Below, one piece after another: positions 55,033 through 64,000 of a stretch of 64,000 bases of DNA; within the stretch, counting starts at the first letter, position 1, and the number at the start of each line of letters is the position of its first letter. The stretch comes from Palsa-360 sp963710315. GTDB lineage: Bacteria > Acidobacteriota > Terriglobia > Acidiferrales > UBA7541. Where the stretch lies: the NCBI GenBank assembly GCA_963710315.1, contig CAVPZW010000002.1, forward strand, positions 1-64,000, in the 5' to 3' direction. The notes under the pieces were generated by a model, which worked only from the letters and a program-made list of their open reading frames with translations, made no database searches and was not told the origin of the DNA. A program made the translations under genes and the position numbers.

Positions 55033-55243
55033 TTAGGTGGCATAGGCTTCACAGGTTGCGGAAAAAGTAGTTTATTTTGTCATTCCGAGCGGAGCGAGGA
55101 ATCTCTCCTTCTTTTCATTCGCGTAAAACCCAGAGAGATTCCTCGCTCCGCTCGGAATGACAAAAGTTTCCGCGGCCTGTTCAGCCTGTGGATTTTTGTC
55201 CTTGCAAGAACCAAAAGCCACAGGCTGAAGCCTATGCCACCTA
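55033..55243. repeat. Composite repeat: REP halves around a TGTCATTCCGAGCG palindrome
   Basis: Starts GGTGGCATAGGCTTCACAGG and ends GGCTGAAGCCTATGCCACC. The interior has TTTGTCATTCCGAGCGGAGC and its inverse GCTCCGCTCGGAATGACAAA. Same architecture as 40859-41060. Confidence 0.8.
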
Positions 55244-55645
55244 ACCCTCAAAATATTTGCGATATTTTTCGGGAAGAATTTTGGGGCGGCCGTTGCCGCC
55301 GCAGACCACGTGGATTGTTTCGCCGGTCACCAGCAACTCTTTCGATTCATCGTGTAGAATCTCGTAGCCAAAAGTAATCATGCGCCTCTTGGCGGAAGTG
55401 ATTTGCGTGCGTATGCGTAGCGGATCGTCGAAGCGGGCCGCTCGTCGGTAGCGGCACTTGGCCTCGGCAACGACCGTGAAGCAATCATCCTCGAGTTCCA
55501 TGCGGCTGTAATCGAGGCCGCGCTGGCGCATGTATTCGACGCGCCCAATCTCAAAATAAATGAAATAGTTGGCGTAGTAGACGACGCGCATCTTGTCCGT
55601 CTCGGCGTAACGGACGCGGACTACGTGATCGATAAATTCGCTCAT
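55241..55645 (-). CDS. Acyl-CoA thioesterase (4HBT, YbgC-like)
   Basis: 134 residues, hot-dog fold. The active-site signature YAETDKMRVVYYANYFIYFE (with the Asp in the Y-ANY pattern) is clear, followed by AKCRYRRAARFDDPLRIRT and MITFGYEI. Hydrolyses short to medium acyl-CoAs, and could also act in phospholipid or Tol-related roles as YbgC does. Its ATG overlaps the stop of the enoyl-CoA hydratase (ATGA). Confidence 0.9.
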   Translation of the reverse strand: MSEFIDHVVRVRYAETDKMRVVYYANYFIYFEIGRVEYMRQRGLDYSRMELEDDCFTVVAEAKCRYRRAARFDDPLRIRTQITSAKRRMITFGYEILHDESKELLVTGETIHVVCGGNGRPKILPEKYRKYFEG

Positions 55646-56487
55646 TGGGATGGAAATTGTAGCAGAAGGGGCGCGTGGCGCGCTCGGGCTTGGCAGGCGT
55701 TTATTCTATTTACCGGTCCAGCGCGGCGCTCTCTTTCGAGGAACGAGGCGAGCCCTTCGCGGAAATCCTGCGTGGAGCGGATGCGCGCGCTTTCCCCGGC
55801 GGCCAGCTCGAGTTCGCGGTCGATTTCCGGAGCGGCAAAATCGCACAGCAATTTCTTTGAGGTGCGCAGGCTTGCAGGGCTGCACGCCAGCAACGTCGCT
55901 GCAAGAGACTGCGCGGCGCTCATGAGATTCGATGCGTTCGCGATTTGCGTGACCATGCCCAGGCGATGCGCTTCGGCGGCCTCGATCGTTTTGCCGGTCA
56001 GCAGCAGGTCTCGCGCATGTTTTTCGCCGACTTGGCGCACCAGAAAAATCGACACGACCGCGGGAAGAAAACCGATGCGCACTTCCGGGTAACCGAATTT
56101 TGCTTCGGGCACGGCGATGGTGAAGTCGCACAGCGTGGCCAGGCCGCAGCCGCCGGCGATGGCGTGTCCGTTCACGGCGGCGATGGTTGGTTTTGGAAAA
56201 CTCCAGATTCGGCGGAAGAGGCGCGCCAAGCGATCCGCATCTTCGCGCTGTTCGGCAGGGGATTGCGTGGCCAAAGCTCTTAGCGCTTCCAGGTCCATGC
56301 CGGAGCAGAATGCTTTTCCCGCGCCGGTGAGGATCAGGACGCTCGCGGGGCTTGCTTCGATTTGGTCGAAAGCGGAAAGAAGTTCCGCGATCATTTCGGC
56401 GGAGATGGCGTTGCGTTTCTCCGGGCGATTTAGCGTGATGGTTGCGATGTCGCCGGCGAATTCGAGTTGCAGAGTGGTGTATGGCAT
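55642..56487 (-). CDS. Enoyl-CoA hydratase/isomerase family protein
   Basis: 281 residues. Crotonase fold with oxyanion-hole motifs AFCSGMDLEAL and HAIAGGCGLATLCDF. The Glu at the first catalytic site (usual GGG-E-L) is Gly here. The second Glu is kept in FGYPEVRIGFLPA. It could be a hydratase with one acid or an isomerase. Neighbouring HMG-CoA lyase and carboxyltransferase genes suggest 3-methylglutaconyl-CoA hydration in leucine breakdown, but the residue change warns against firm naming. Confidence 0.85.
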   Translation of the reverse strand: MPYTTLQLEFAGDIATITLNRPEKRNAISAEMIAELLSAFDQIEASPASVLILTGAGKAFCSGMDLEALRALATQSPAEQREDADRLARLFRRIWSFPKPTIAAVNGHAIAGGCGLATLCDFTIAVPEAKFGYPEVRIGFLPAVVSIFLVRQVGEKHARDLLLTGKTIEAAEAHRLGMVTQIANASNLMSAAQSLAATLLACSPASLRTSKKLLCDFAAPEIDRELELAAGESARIRSTQDFREGLASFLERERRAGPVNRINACQARARHAPLLLQFPSQ

Positions 56488-56490
56488 TTC

Positions 56491-56570
56491 GTAGGACAGG
56501 CTTCAGCCTGTCTGGTTTTAGTGATTCAAGGTAGCGAATTCAAAAGCAGACAGGCTGAAGCCTGTCCTAC
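56491..56570. repeat. REPIN-like palindrome (GACAGGC subfamily)
   Basis: GTAGGACAGGCTTCAGCC on the left and the inverse ending GCCTGTCCTAC on the right. Between enoyl-CoA hydratase and HMG-CoA lyase genes of the same strand; it could attenuate read-through within the operon. Confidence 0.9.
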
Positions 56571-56576
56571 CAAAAT

Positions 56577-57479
56577 CTATTGCGCTTGCACCGCTTGCGA
56601 ATACTTGGTGCGAATGTCTTCGGTCAGTGCGATGCACTGCGCCAAACCATCCGGGCGAATTTCCGAGTCCATTGTCGCGCCGCGTGTTGCCAGCGCCTCC
56701 AGAATTGTTTCCGTGGCGATGTTGCCCACCAGATCGTCGCCCGCGAAGGGGCATCCGCCGAGGCCCGTGAGCGCGCCGTCAAAGCGGCGGCAGCCTGCGT
56801 CGTAGGCGGAAAGAATTTTTTGCGCTGCGCCGTCGGCGCGGCTGTGCAGATGAACTCCCAACTCGACTCCGGCCACGCAATCCTTCACGGTGGTGTACAG
56901 CGCGCCCACGTATTCGGGAGGCGTGGTTCCCACCGTGTCGGCAAGGGAAACGCTTCGCACGCCGATGTCCTTGAGCCAGACCAGCGCATCTTCCACGATC
57001 TCGGGGCCCCACGGCTCCTCATAGGAATTGCCGAAGGCCATGGAAATATACACCACCATATCGTGTCCCGAGGCTTTGGTGGATTTTCGGATTTGCTCGA
57101 CCAGGGCGCGCGATTCTCCGCGGCTCATGTTGGCGTTGGCGCGGCGAAAATAGGCGGAGATGGAATAGGGATAGCCGATGGTGGTTACGCCGGGAGTGGC
57201 CAGGGCGCGATCGAGGCCTTGCTGATTGACGACGATTCCGATGATTTCGGGCTGCGCGCTTCCCGCGGGAAGTCCGGCCAGAAAACCTTTCATCACTTCT
57301 TCGCTGTCGGACATTTGCTTGACGGCCTGGGGCGAAACGAAGCTGACGGCGTCAATGTGTTTGAAACCGGCACTTGCCAGTTGAAGGAGGTAGTTTACTT
57401 TCTCCTTTGTTGGAATTACTTCCGGCAACCCTTGCCAGGCGTCTCGCGGACATTCGATAAGTTTTACGGTATCGGTCAA
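56577..57479 (-). CDS. mvaB: Hydroxymethylglutaryl-CoA lyase
   Basis: Cleaves HMG-CoA to acetyl-CoA and acetoacetate, the last step of leucine degradation. 300 residues, TIM barrel. Catalytic Arg-Asp in IECPRDAWQG, SFVSPQAVKQMSDSEEV, metal His pair in GVHLHSRADG, and the signature GLGGCPFAGDDLVGNIATE. RDAW (usual RDGL) and KHIDAVSFV (Asp for Glu) are divergent. The function is likely but variant substrate use is possible. Confidence 0.85.
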   Translation of the reverse strand: MTDTVKLIECPRDAWQGLPEVIPTKEKVNYLLQLASAGFKHIDAVSFVSPQAVKQMSDSEEVMKGFLAGLPAGSAQPEIIGIVVNQQGLDRALATPGVTTIGYPYSISAYFRRANANMSRGESRALVEQIRKSTKASGHDMVVYISMAFGNSYEEPWGPEIVEDALVWLKDIGVRSVSLADTVGTTPPEYVGALYTTVKDCVAGVELGVHLHSRADGAAQKILSAYDAGCRRFDGALTGLGGCPFAGDDLVGNIATETILEALATRGATMDSEIRPDGLAQCIALTEDIRTKYSQAVQAQ

Positions 57480-57536
57480 AAGAAGATCCTCGGCAGTTCA
57501 AATTGTAAAAATGCCATTGAAAAAGTGCCCACTAAT

Positions 57537-57650
57537 CTTGCACCCACTACTTTTGTCATTCTGAGCGAAGCGAAGAATCTCTCCTGGATTTAGCCCACGA
57601 AAAGAAAGAGAGATTCTTCGCTTCGCTCAGAATGACAAAATATATTACTT
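57537..57650. repeat. TGTCATTCTGAGCG palindrome
   Basis: TTTTGTCATTCTGAGCGAAG and its inverse CTTCGCTCAGAATGACAAAA, with GAATCTCTC/GAGAGATTC inner arms. It lies in the gap between the carboxyltransferase and HMG-CoA lyase genes. Confidence 0.85.
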
Positions 57651-57683
57651 GCTCCGCCAGTTGTGCAGACCAGCGGCAGAGTT

Positions 57684-59360
57684 TCACGTTTGAAGAACAC
57701 CCGTCTTAAATTCCTTTACCTCAGGATTCAGCGCGGCGGCCTCCAGCGCCCACACCAGCGCCTCGCGCGTCTGCGCAGGGTCTATTATGGCATCCACCCA
57801 CAAACGCGCGGCGGCGTAGCGCGGATCGGTTTGATGTTCGTACGTCGCGCGGATGGATTCCTTTAATTCCTTTTTGTCGGCGTCGGAAAGCTTTTTGCCT
57901 TCGCGCTCGAGTTGCTTAATTTTGATTTCGACCAGCGTGGATGCGGCGGAATCGCCGCTCATTACGGCGTAGCGCGCCGTGGGCCAGGCGAAAATGAATC
58001 GCGGGTCGTAGGCCTTTCCGCACATGGCGTAGTGGCCCGCGCCAAAGCTTCCGCCGCAGATCACCGCAATTTTGGGCACCACGCTGTTCGAAACAGCATT
58101 TACCATTTTTGCGCCGGCGCGAATGATGCCGCTCCACTCGGCTTCCTTGCCGACCATGAAGCCGTTGACGTCGTGCAGGAAAATCAGCGGCACCAGGCTC
58201 TGGTTGCAATCCATGATGAAGCGAGCCGCTTTTTCCGCGGACTCCGTGTAGATCACGCCGCCGAATTCGATGCGGCGCTCGCCGCTGGCGGCGTCGATGG
58301 TGGGGACGTGTTCTTGTTGATTGGCCACGATGCCCACGGCCCAGCCGCCGATGCGCGCGTAGCCGCACAGCACGGTCTTGCCGTATTCGGCGCGGTACTC
58401 CTCGAATTTGCTGCCGTCCACGATGCGCGCGATAACTTCGCGCATGTCGTACTGGCGCGCCGGGTCGGAGGAAAAAATTCCGTAGATTTCCTCGGGCGGG
58501 AAGAGCGGATTTTCGGATTCCTTGTAATCGAAGCGCGCGGCGGGAGGATGGCCCATCTTGTCAACCAGCGCACGGATGCGCAGCAGGCAGGAATCGTCAT
58601 CCGGTTCGCGGAAGTCGACCGTGCCGCTGATTTGCGCATGCATCTTGGCGCCGCCTAATTCCTCGGCGGAAACTTTTTGCCCGATGGCCGCCTGCACGAG
58701 GGCTGGGCCCGCGAGAAAAAGTCCCGAGCCTTCGGTCATCAGAATGTGATCGCACATCACCGGCAGATACGCTCCGCCCGCGACGCACATGCCCATGATG
58801 GCCGTGATTTGCGGAATGTGCATGGCGCTCATCACGGCGTTGTTGCGGAAGACGCGGCCGAAATCGTCGGTGTCCGGGAAAACGTCTTCCTGCAGTGGCA
58901 GAAAAACGCCGGCGGAATCGACCAGATAAATTGTGGGAATGTGATTGTCGATGGAAATGTTTTGCGCGCGAATCACTTTTTTGGCGGTGAGAGGGAAGAA
59001 GGCACCGGCCTTCACCGTGGCGTCGTTGGCGATGATCATCACCAGGCGCCCGCAAATGCGGGCTAGGCCGGTAATGGTTCCCGCAGCCGGCGCGCCGCCC
59101 CACTCCTCGTACATTTCGTGCGCGGCGTAAATTCCCAGCTCGAAAAAGGAAGTGTGCGGATCGACGAGACGAGCGATGCGCTCGCGCGCGGTGAGGCGGG
59201 ATTTTTTGTGTTGCGCTTCGATGGCTTTTGCGCCGCCGCCCTGCTGGATCGCTGTTTCCTGGTTTTTTATTTCGCTGACGAGGTCCACCATGCGGCGAGT
59301 ATTCTTCTCGAAGTCGGGCGAGTTTCGGTTGACCTTGCTTTCAACAACGGAACTCGTCAA
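57684..59360 (-). CDS. Acyl-CoA carboxylase, carboxyltransferase subunit
   Basis: 558 residues with the two crotonase-fold halves of biotin-dependent carboxylases. Signatures: VDSAGVFLPLQEDVFPD, AGGAYLPVMCDHILM, and ICGGSFGAGHYAMCGKAYDPRF, each with the conserved oxyanion glycines. Closest in pattern to methylcrotonyl-CoA carboxylase beta, with propionyl-CoA carboxylase beta as the alternative. The biotin-carboxylase partner is not in the window. It is first in a leftward group with HMG-CoA lyase, enoyl-CoA hydratase and thioesterase. Confidence 0.82.
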   Translation of the reverse strand: MTSSVVESKVNRNSPDFEKNTRRMVDLVSEIKNQETAIQQGGGAKAIEAQHKKSRLTARERIARLVDPHTSFFELGIYAAHEMYEEWGGAPAAGTITGLARICGRLVMIIANDATVKAGAFFPLTAKKVIRAQNISIDNHIPTIYLVDSAGVFLPLQEDVFPDTDDFGRVFRNNAVMSAMHIPQITAIMGMCVAGGAYLPVMCDHILMTEGSGLFLAGPALVQAAIGQKVSAEELGGAKMHAQISGTVDFREPDDDSCLLRIRALVDKMGHPPAARFDYKESENPLFPPEEIYGIFSSDPARQYDMREVIARIVDGSKFEEYRAEYGKTVLCGYARIGGWAVGIVANQQEHVPTIDAASGERRIEFGGVIYTESAEKAARFIMDCNQSLVPLIFLHDVNGFMVGKEAEWSGIIRAGAKMVNAVSNSVVPKIAVICGGSFGAGHYAMCGKAYDPRFIFAWPTARYAVMSGDSAASTLVEIKIKQLEREGKKLSDADKKELKESIRATYEHQTDPRYAAARLWVDAIIDPAQTREALVWALEAAALNPEVKEFKTGVLQT

Positions 59361-59687
59361 GTGGAACTCCTCCGAGAATAATTCGCGAGCTGCAGAATAA
59401 GACGCCGAAGCGACAGTATAAGCTGATTTCGCTTAGTTCTGCACCGTTTGCGGAGCCATTCGGTTCCTGAATCGAGTGACGGAAGGACTTCCTTAGAGTC
59501 GAGCCACATTCCGATATGACTTCATGCGCCGTTGCAGTGCCACGACGCATGAAAATGGGGCCCGCAGGGTCTCGCGCCTTAAATCGTTTATTTTTGGTCG
59601 AAGTTTAAGCCATTGTCAAAGCAGTCGCGCTTATTAGGAAGTGGCCAGCATTGGTCTATACCGATCCCGGCCTGTGACTGATTCCTA
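59361..59687. other. Gene-free stretch between carboxyltransferase and MFS genes
   Basis: No gene, no GTAG palindrome, and no clear hairpin were seen. Likely promoter region of the carboxyltransferase operon, but no firm -35/-10 pair could be assigned. Confidence 0.5.
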
Positions 59688-60851
59688 TTACTGTGCGGGC
59701 CGCAAGATCATGAATGCATTGATTGCCACGAGCGAGAGAAACGCTGCTAGGAGGAAGACGATACGTGGGTTCAATGCCCACAGCGCACCCGCAATAAGCG
59801 ATGCAGGCAGGTAAATAACTCCTGTCACGAAATTGTAGGCTCCTATCGCCGTGGCGCGTCGGTTGGGCTCCACATCCGCGATGAATGCCTTACTTTGGGC
59901 TTCATCGATCGAATAGAAGACGCCGTAGATGACAAATAGAAGGATGATCTGCCATTTCGTCCTTGCGAAAGCGAAGCCGAGGCTCATCACAAGATAGATC
60001 AGGTAGCTCAACATGATGACGTGCGTCCTTCCGATCGTGTCGCCGAGTTTGCCGATAAGTGGCGCGGCGATGACAAAAGAGACGTTGAACAGCGCATAAA
60101 GCAATACGATATCTCTGACAGAGAAACCGACATTATTCGCACGCAAGAGCAGGAAACCAAAACTGAAGTAGGCAAGTGAGAAGATCCCCGCCGCGACAAG
60201 ATAGCGTTTGAATCCAGAACTCAACGTCTTCCATGCCAAAAAGATATTTTCGTGTTTGGGTGGAGCCGCCGGCGGATCCTTGATTAGACCAAGCACAAGA
60301 ATGGCAAGCACTGCAGGAACAAAAGCTACCCAGAACAAGGTTCGAAAGGATGAAGCCGTTGCTCCGCGCCACGCAAGCAATCCGTACGCAATAAGTGGAC
60401 CGAGGACAGCCCCGGCCTTATCAAGAGACTTGTGCACACCGAACGAATATCCTCGGATCTCTTGAGCGGCGATAGCCGACAGCCATGCGTCACGCGGCGG
60501 GCCACGGAAACTCTTGCCTAGGCGCTCGATAATACGGAAGGAGCCCAGGGCGATAAGGGAATTGGTGATCAGAAGAATGCCTTTTGCAACAGTGGAAAAA
60601 GCATATCCGGAAAGAGCAAGGGTCTTGCGTTTGCCGGTCCTGTCTGACATCCAGCCAGCCACATAATCGAGCGAAGATGCAGAGAAGTCGGCGAGGCCTT
60701 CAACCAGACCCAGCAAAGCGCTCGATGCCCCTGCGATGGTCGTGAAGAAGATCGCGAAAACGGAAAAAATCATCTCGGAACTGACATCTGTGAGGAAGCT
60801 TACGAGACCCAGCTTGAGCACGTCAGGATGGACGCCAAACTTCTTATTCAT
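59688..60851 (-). CDS. MFS transporter
   Basis: 387 residues, 12 helices. The loop between helices 2 and 3 has DYVAGWMSDRTGKRKTLALSGY (MFS signature), and the helix-8/9 loop has GKLGDTIGRTHVIM. Substrate unknown; drug or sugar efflux are options. ATG at 60851 with GAGCGAG about 8 bases upstream. No regulator gene nearby. Confidence 0.88.
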   Translation of the reverse strand: MNKKFGVHPDVLKLGLVSFLTDVSSEMIFSVFAIFFTTIAGASSALLGLVEGLADFSASSLDYVAGWMSDRTGKRKTLALSGYAFSTVAKGILLITNSLIALGSFRIIERLGKSFRGPPRDAWLSAIAAQEIRGYSFGVHKSLDKAGAVLGPLIAYGLLAWRGATASSFRTLFWVAFVPAVLAILVLGLIKDPPAAPPKHENIFLAWKTLSSGFKRYLVAAGIFSLAYFSFGFLLLRANNVGFSVRDIVLLYALFNVSFVIAAPLIGKLGDTIGRTHVIMLSYLIYLVMSLGFAFARTKWQIILLFVIYGVFYSIDEAQSKAFIADVEPNRRATAIGAYNFVTGVIYLPASLIAGALWALNPRIVFLLAAFLSLVAINAFMILRPAQ

Positions 60852-61033
60852 GGACGGTCTCGCTCAACTTCGGTTTCCGTGGCTGCCACGATGTGTTGGC
60901 AAACCAGAAAAGACTGTGCAAGTCTCGCGCGTACCATTCGTGGGCGGAATTGGATACTGCCCGCCGGCATTGTCAACATGTGGCCTGTTACCAGTATTCC
61001 GATCGTAAAGCATATTTTGGGAAATTAATTAGG

Positions 61034-61261
61034 TCAAATGTTCAATAGTTTCGCTGCCGTTCCGCTCAGGATCATCTTATGCTGCTCGGAACTTAGACGA
61101 AGCTTTTCGACGTTTTCCAATGGGCGGTCGTAGCCAACTGGAAAACAATAGTCGCTGCCCATCATGATTCGCTCGACGCCTACTTGCGTGATGACGTACT
61201 CCATGAGCGGCTTGAAATGCGCGATGGTGTCGTACATGAAGCGCTGCAGATAGGCGCCGAA
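61034..61261 (-). pseudogene. Amidohydrolase (ACMSD-like) C-terminal remnant
   Basis: Contains GAYLQRFMYDTIAHFKPL, YVITQVGVERIMMGSDYCF, PVGYDRP, and MILSGTAAKLLNI. These match the C-terminal third of amidohydrolase-2 family decarboxylases (from memory), including the Asp in MGSDYCF. The rest of the enzyme is missing, and upstream bases do not continue the homology. Confidence 0.7.
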
Positions 61262-61340
61262 CCTAATAACGGGAGAGAATGAGTGTTAGCGTACCCATCC
61301 GAACGCCTGAAAGATTGCGGGAACGTTGTAACTAGATTTG

Positions 61341-62385
61341 TTATGACGCGGTGATCTCTCGGATGCCGTCCACGATGGCCTGCAAGGCGGGTCGTTCCTT
61401 GGCAATCCCTGCACCTTTCTTTTGCCGCCGCTTGAGAATTATCTTTTCCTGGATATCCTGGAGAGACTCGATGAGGATGAGCCGCCCTTCTTCCTGCAAC
61501 TGGCGATCCACAGCCCCAATCTTCCCGCGAAAGATGCTGTAAACGGGCACGCCCAGCGCCGCGGCCTCGCGGTTCATTGTGCCGCCGCCGCTTACCACAA
61601 GGTCGGAAAACCAGATCAGGTTTATGCCGTCCACAACCTTTTCCGGAATCATGATCTTGCCGCTGCTAATCCATTTCGACCAGTTTTCACGCAGGGCATT
61701 CGTCTGGCTCTCATTTCGCGGGAGCAAGATCACGCGGACATCCGGCGCAGTTATAAGAAAGTTGAGGACACCCTCCAGGAGAACATCCGACTCAATATTG
61801 TGGTAATGAGCCTCTACCGCAGGCGGGCGCACGGTCACCACAATATCATCCATGTTCAAGCCCAGCCGGTCCTTCACGGAGGCATCCAATTGAAGTCGAG
61901 GGACGTACACATCCTCTTTCAATCCGGGATACCTGAGCACCTGATTCTTGGCCGACAAGTCTTTTGAATCGGGAATCATTTGGGGGACAAAAATCCAATC
62001 CGGCCTGATGAATCCCAGCTTGGCAATGAATTCGTAGTCGAGAATCAAGAGTGTTGGAATTCCAAGGGCAAATCCGCACATGATCTGGGCTCGGGATCCG
62101 TGCGAAACAGCCAAATCGATTTTCTTCCGGAAGATTTTAGGGGCCAGCTGAGCGGCGCGCAGGCACGTTCCCAATATTTTAGCGGCTCGCATCTTCCCGT
62201 CAGTGCCTTCCAACGAACTGGCCCGACATTCCGCGAAGTTCCATGAGATCGCGCACCTGATACGCGTCCCGCGCCGTAACGATCACTTCCGCGCCGGATT
62301 TCTGCAACTCTTCTATGATCGGAATAAAGAAAGGGACGTGCGGGGAATTGTCGATGTCGATCCATATCCGTATCGGTCTGCTCAT
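61341..62385 (-). CDS. DUF354 glycosyltransferase-like protein, one frameshift
   Basis: About 348 residues. MSRPIRIWIDIDNSPHVPFFI opens the protein (DUF354 signature with HVxFF). After a frame change near 62205, LAVSHGSRAQIMCGF and VGGxx-like VSGGGTMNREAAALGVPVYSIF, typical of GT-B folds, follow. Probably a surface-polysaccharide transferase. Stand-alone. Confidence 0.78.
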
Positions 62386-62893
62386 TTTTGTGCCGGGGGA
62401 CACTGTGGCCAATGTTGGTTCCTCGTATGTGACGGACATCCAGCCCGCTCCGATCTCTCTCCCGCGAAGTTAAAGTAGTTAAATTTACAAATTCGAGGTG
62501 CAACAGATTTAGCCGGCGATTACTTATTTTTTACGATCTGGTTCGATGAATAGAGCCTCGCAAAGGTTGCCTTTTGAATCAAAGATATATCCGCGTGGTG
62601 GAGTGTGTCCCCTACTTAAGGACAGAATTAGGGTTGCTTTCATATTCATTTGAGCGGGCAAGTGACCATGGGCAGCATTAGGATGTGACGCTGCTCACAT
62701 TTCTTGCTCCACGCGTTCTGGCGGGCATCCGCACTTCGGAGATATTCCATTCGGTGGTGATATGAGGATTGCACGATCCGCCTGCGAGTCTGAAATGTGA
62801 GCTGACGCAAGCGGCAACCGGCAATGCAAACAAAAAGGGCCGGATTGTTCCGGCCCTTTTTTTTGCTGATTGCCTAGCGAGAGCGCCGGGCGA
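62386..62893. other. Gene-free region before the PQQ-type dehydrogenase terminator
   Basis: No gene seen on either strand. It contains a hairpin terminator (62832-62864). The remainder has lower GC than the neighbours and no repeat of the window's families. Confidence 0.5.
62832..62864 (-). terminator. Terminator of the PQQ-type dehydrogenase
   Basis: GGGCCGG-AACAAT-CCGGCCC on the minus strand, followed by TTTTT, 30 bases after the stop at 62894. The mirror strand has eight T, so it may work in both directions. Confidence 0.85.
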
Positions 62894-64000
62894 TTACTTG
62901 GGTGTCACATGGATCAGGGCGCCGGGATTGGCGTCTTCCAGCATCCACAGCGAGCCATCGGGGCCTTCTTCCACATCGCGGATGCGGTGGCCCACCTCCC
63001 AGCGCTCGGCGGCTTTGGCGCCGCCATGGCCGTCAAAGATGATGCGGACGAGCGACTTGGTCGCCAGGCCGCTGACGAAGCCGCTGCCGTTCCATTGCGG
63101 GAAGGTCTGGGTGCCCGTGTAGAACATCAGATTGCCCGGCGCGATCACCGGCACCCAATAGAGCACCGGCTTCGCAAAGTCGGGCCGCGTGTCGTGGCTG
63201 GGAATGGGCACGCCGTTATAGTTGATGCCAAAGGAGACGAGCAGGCCAGCCATAATTCTTGCCCTTCTCGATCAGGTTCAGCTCGTCGCCGCCGCGCGGG
63301 CCATGCTCGACCTCCCACAATTCGCCGGTAGGCGAAAACGCCAGGCCGTAGGGCGTGCGGTGGCCGCTGGTCCAGGTTTCCGCCGGTGTCAGGTTGGGGC
63401 CGGGAAACGTATAGGTGCTCACCACCGGCGCGGTCTTGGCGGCTTCGGTGTCCTTCGGCGGATCGATCAGGGGAATGGTGGCAGCGCCGGTTTTGCCGTA
63501 GTTGGGATTGCCGGGGGCGGGCTTGCCGTCGAGCGTCAGGCGCAGGATCTTGCCTTCGGGCTGGTTTGGATCCTGGGCGGGGGTGAAGCGCTGGCGGTCG
63601 CCAACCGTGAGGAACAGATACTGGCCATCGGGCGAGAAGGCGATCTGCGCGCCTTCCTGGCCGCCCTTGCCCTTGGGCATCTGGCGCCACAGCACCTCGA
63701 AGTTTTCCAGTTTAGCCGTGGTGGCGGTGGCGGTGATTCAGCTTGGCGCGGCCCAGCGCCAGGCCGCCGCCGTATTCACCCGGCTCGGCATAGGTGAGAT
63801 AGATGCTCTGGTCGGTGGCGTAATGGGGCGAGAGGAAGACGCCCAGCATGCCGTTCTGGCCCTGCCAGTAGACCGCGGGCGTATTGGCCACCGGCGCGAT
63901 CTTCTGTCCCTGCGGGGACACCAGCCAAACGGGCCCGACCTTTTCGGTGATCAGCATGCGGCCATCGGGCAGGAAGGCAATCCGCCAGGGCAATTCAAAA
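62894..64000 (-). CDS. PQQ-dependent sugar (sorbosone/glucose) dehydrogenase, partial and frameshifted
   Basis: Beta-propeller dehydrogenase of the YliI type. The start lies beyond the right edge. FELPWRIAFLPDGRMLITEK, FLSPHYATDQSIYLTYAE, GAQIAFSPDGQYLFLTVGDR, TSGHRTPYGLAFSPTGELW and EHGPRGGDELNLI are characteristic, and it ends VGHRIRDVEEGPDGSLWMLED. Breaks near 63250 and 63715 are indels. Periplasmic sugar oxidation is the usual role. Confidence 0.85.

Noticed and set aside
58597..59103. Alternative minus-strand frame inside the carboxyltransferase gene
   Set aside because: Arg/His-rich shadow frame; the overlapping carboxyltransferase frame is intact with all motifs.

Overview
The window is a 64 kb piece of a Gram-negative bacterial chromosome with an outer membrane (lptE, lolA, Tat, type IV pili). 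Gene content, the very high share of sigma-54 two-component regulators, the large cysteine-free pilins and the abundant intergenic palindromes suggest a soil Acidobacteriota (Terriglobia-like). That placement is inference; no 16S gene is present. The sequence carries many single-base indels, so about fourteen otherwise normal genes, including the essential holA, appear frameshifted. I treat these as sequencing or assembly errors and annotate each gene as one locus.

Layout. 1-3.6 kb: pssA (partial), a Usg-1-like semialdehyde dehydrogenase homologue without its catalytic cysteine, lptE, holA, rpsT. 4-6 kb: a Kelch-repeat secreted protein, an IS1-like transposase remnant and an orphan membrane protein. 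6-12 kb: phoH, ybeY, corC, a VIT1/CCC1 transporter, and era between 117 bp inverted repeats. 12-17.6 kb: small hypotheticals, an NtrX/NtrY-type sigma-54 two-component pair and an endonuclease III relative.

17.8-39.1 kb is the centrepiece, a type IV pilus locus. It runs pilB-pilT-pilC-pilS-pilR, a convergent family-39 glycosyltransferase, then an array of six type IV pilin genes of two classes (A-B, A-B, A, A). After lolA comes a second assembly set (gspF, gspE, pilM, pilN, pilO, a PilP/GspC-like gene and a pseudopilin). Each class A pilin has its own -24/-12 (sigma-54) promoter. Each promoter has a TGAC-N7-GTCA-like motif about 143-144 bp upstream (two copies, at 165 and 132 bp, for the last). 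This fits control by the PilS/PilR pair encoded just upstream. No secretin gene is seen.

39-49.3 kb: lytic transglycosylase, HAD phosphatase, a small lipoprotein, tRNA-Ala(CGC), a C-terminal processing protease, tatB-tatC, a glutaminyl-cyclase-like peptidase, an aldo/keto reductase, and aroB-ubiE. 49.3-53.9 kb: a leftward group of prepilin peptidase (pilD), histidine kinase, a secreted coiled-coil protein and a sigma-54 response regulator. 54-59.4 kb: an alpha/beta hydrolase, then a leftward acyl-CoA group (carboxyltransferase, HMG-CoA lyase, enoyl-CoA hydratase, thioesterase) that looks like branched-chain acyl-CoA catabolism. 59.7-64 kb: an MFS transporter, an amidohydrolase remnant, a DUF354 glycosyltransferase and a partial PQQ-type sugar dehydrogenase.

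Intergenic regions are filled with REP/REPIN-like palindromes that begin GTAG and end CTAC, in several hairpin subfamilies, plus a second palindrome family built on a TGTCATTCCGAGCG core.
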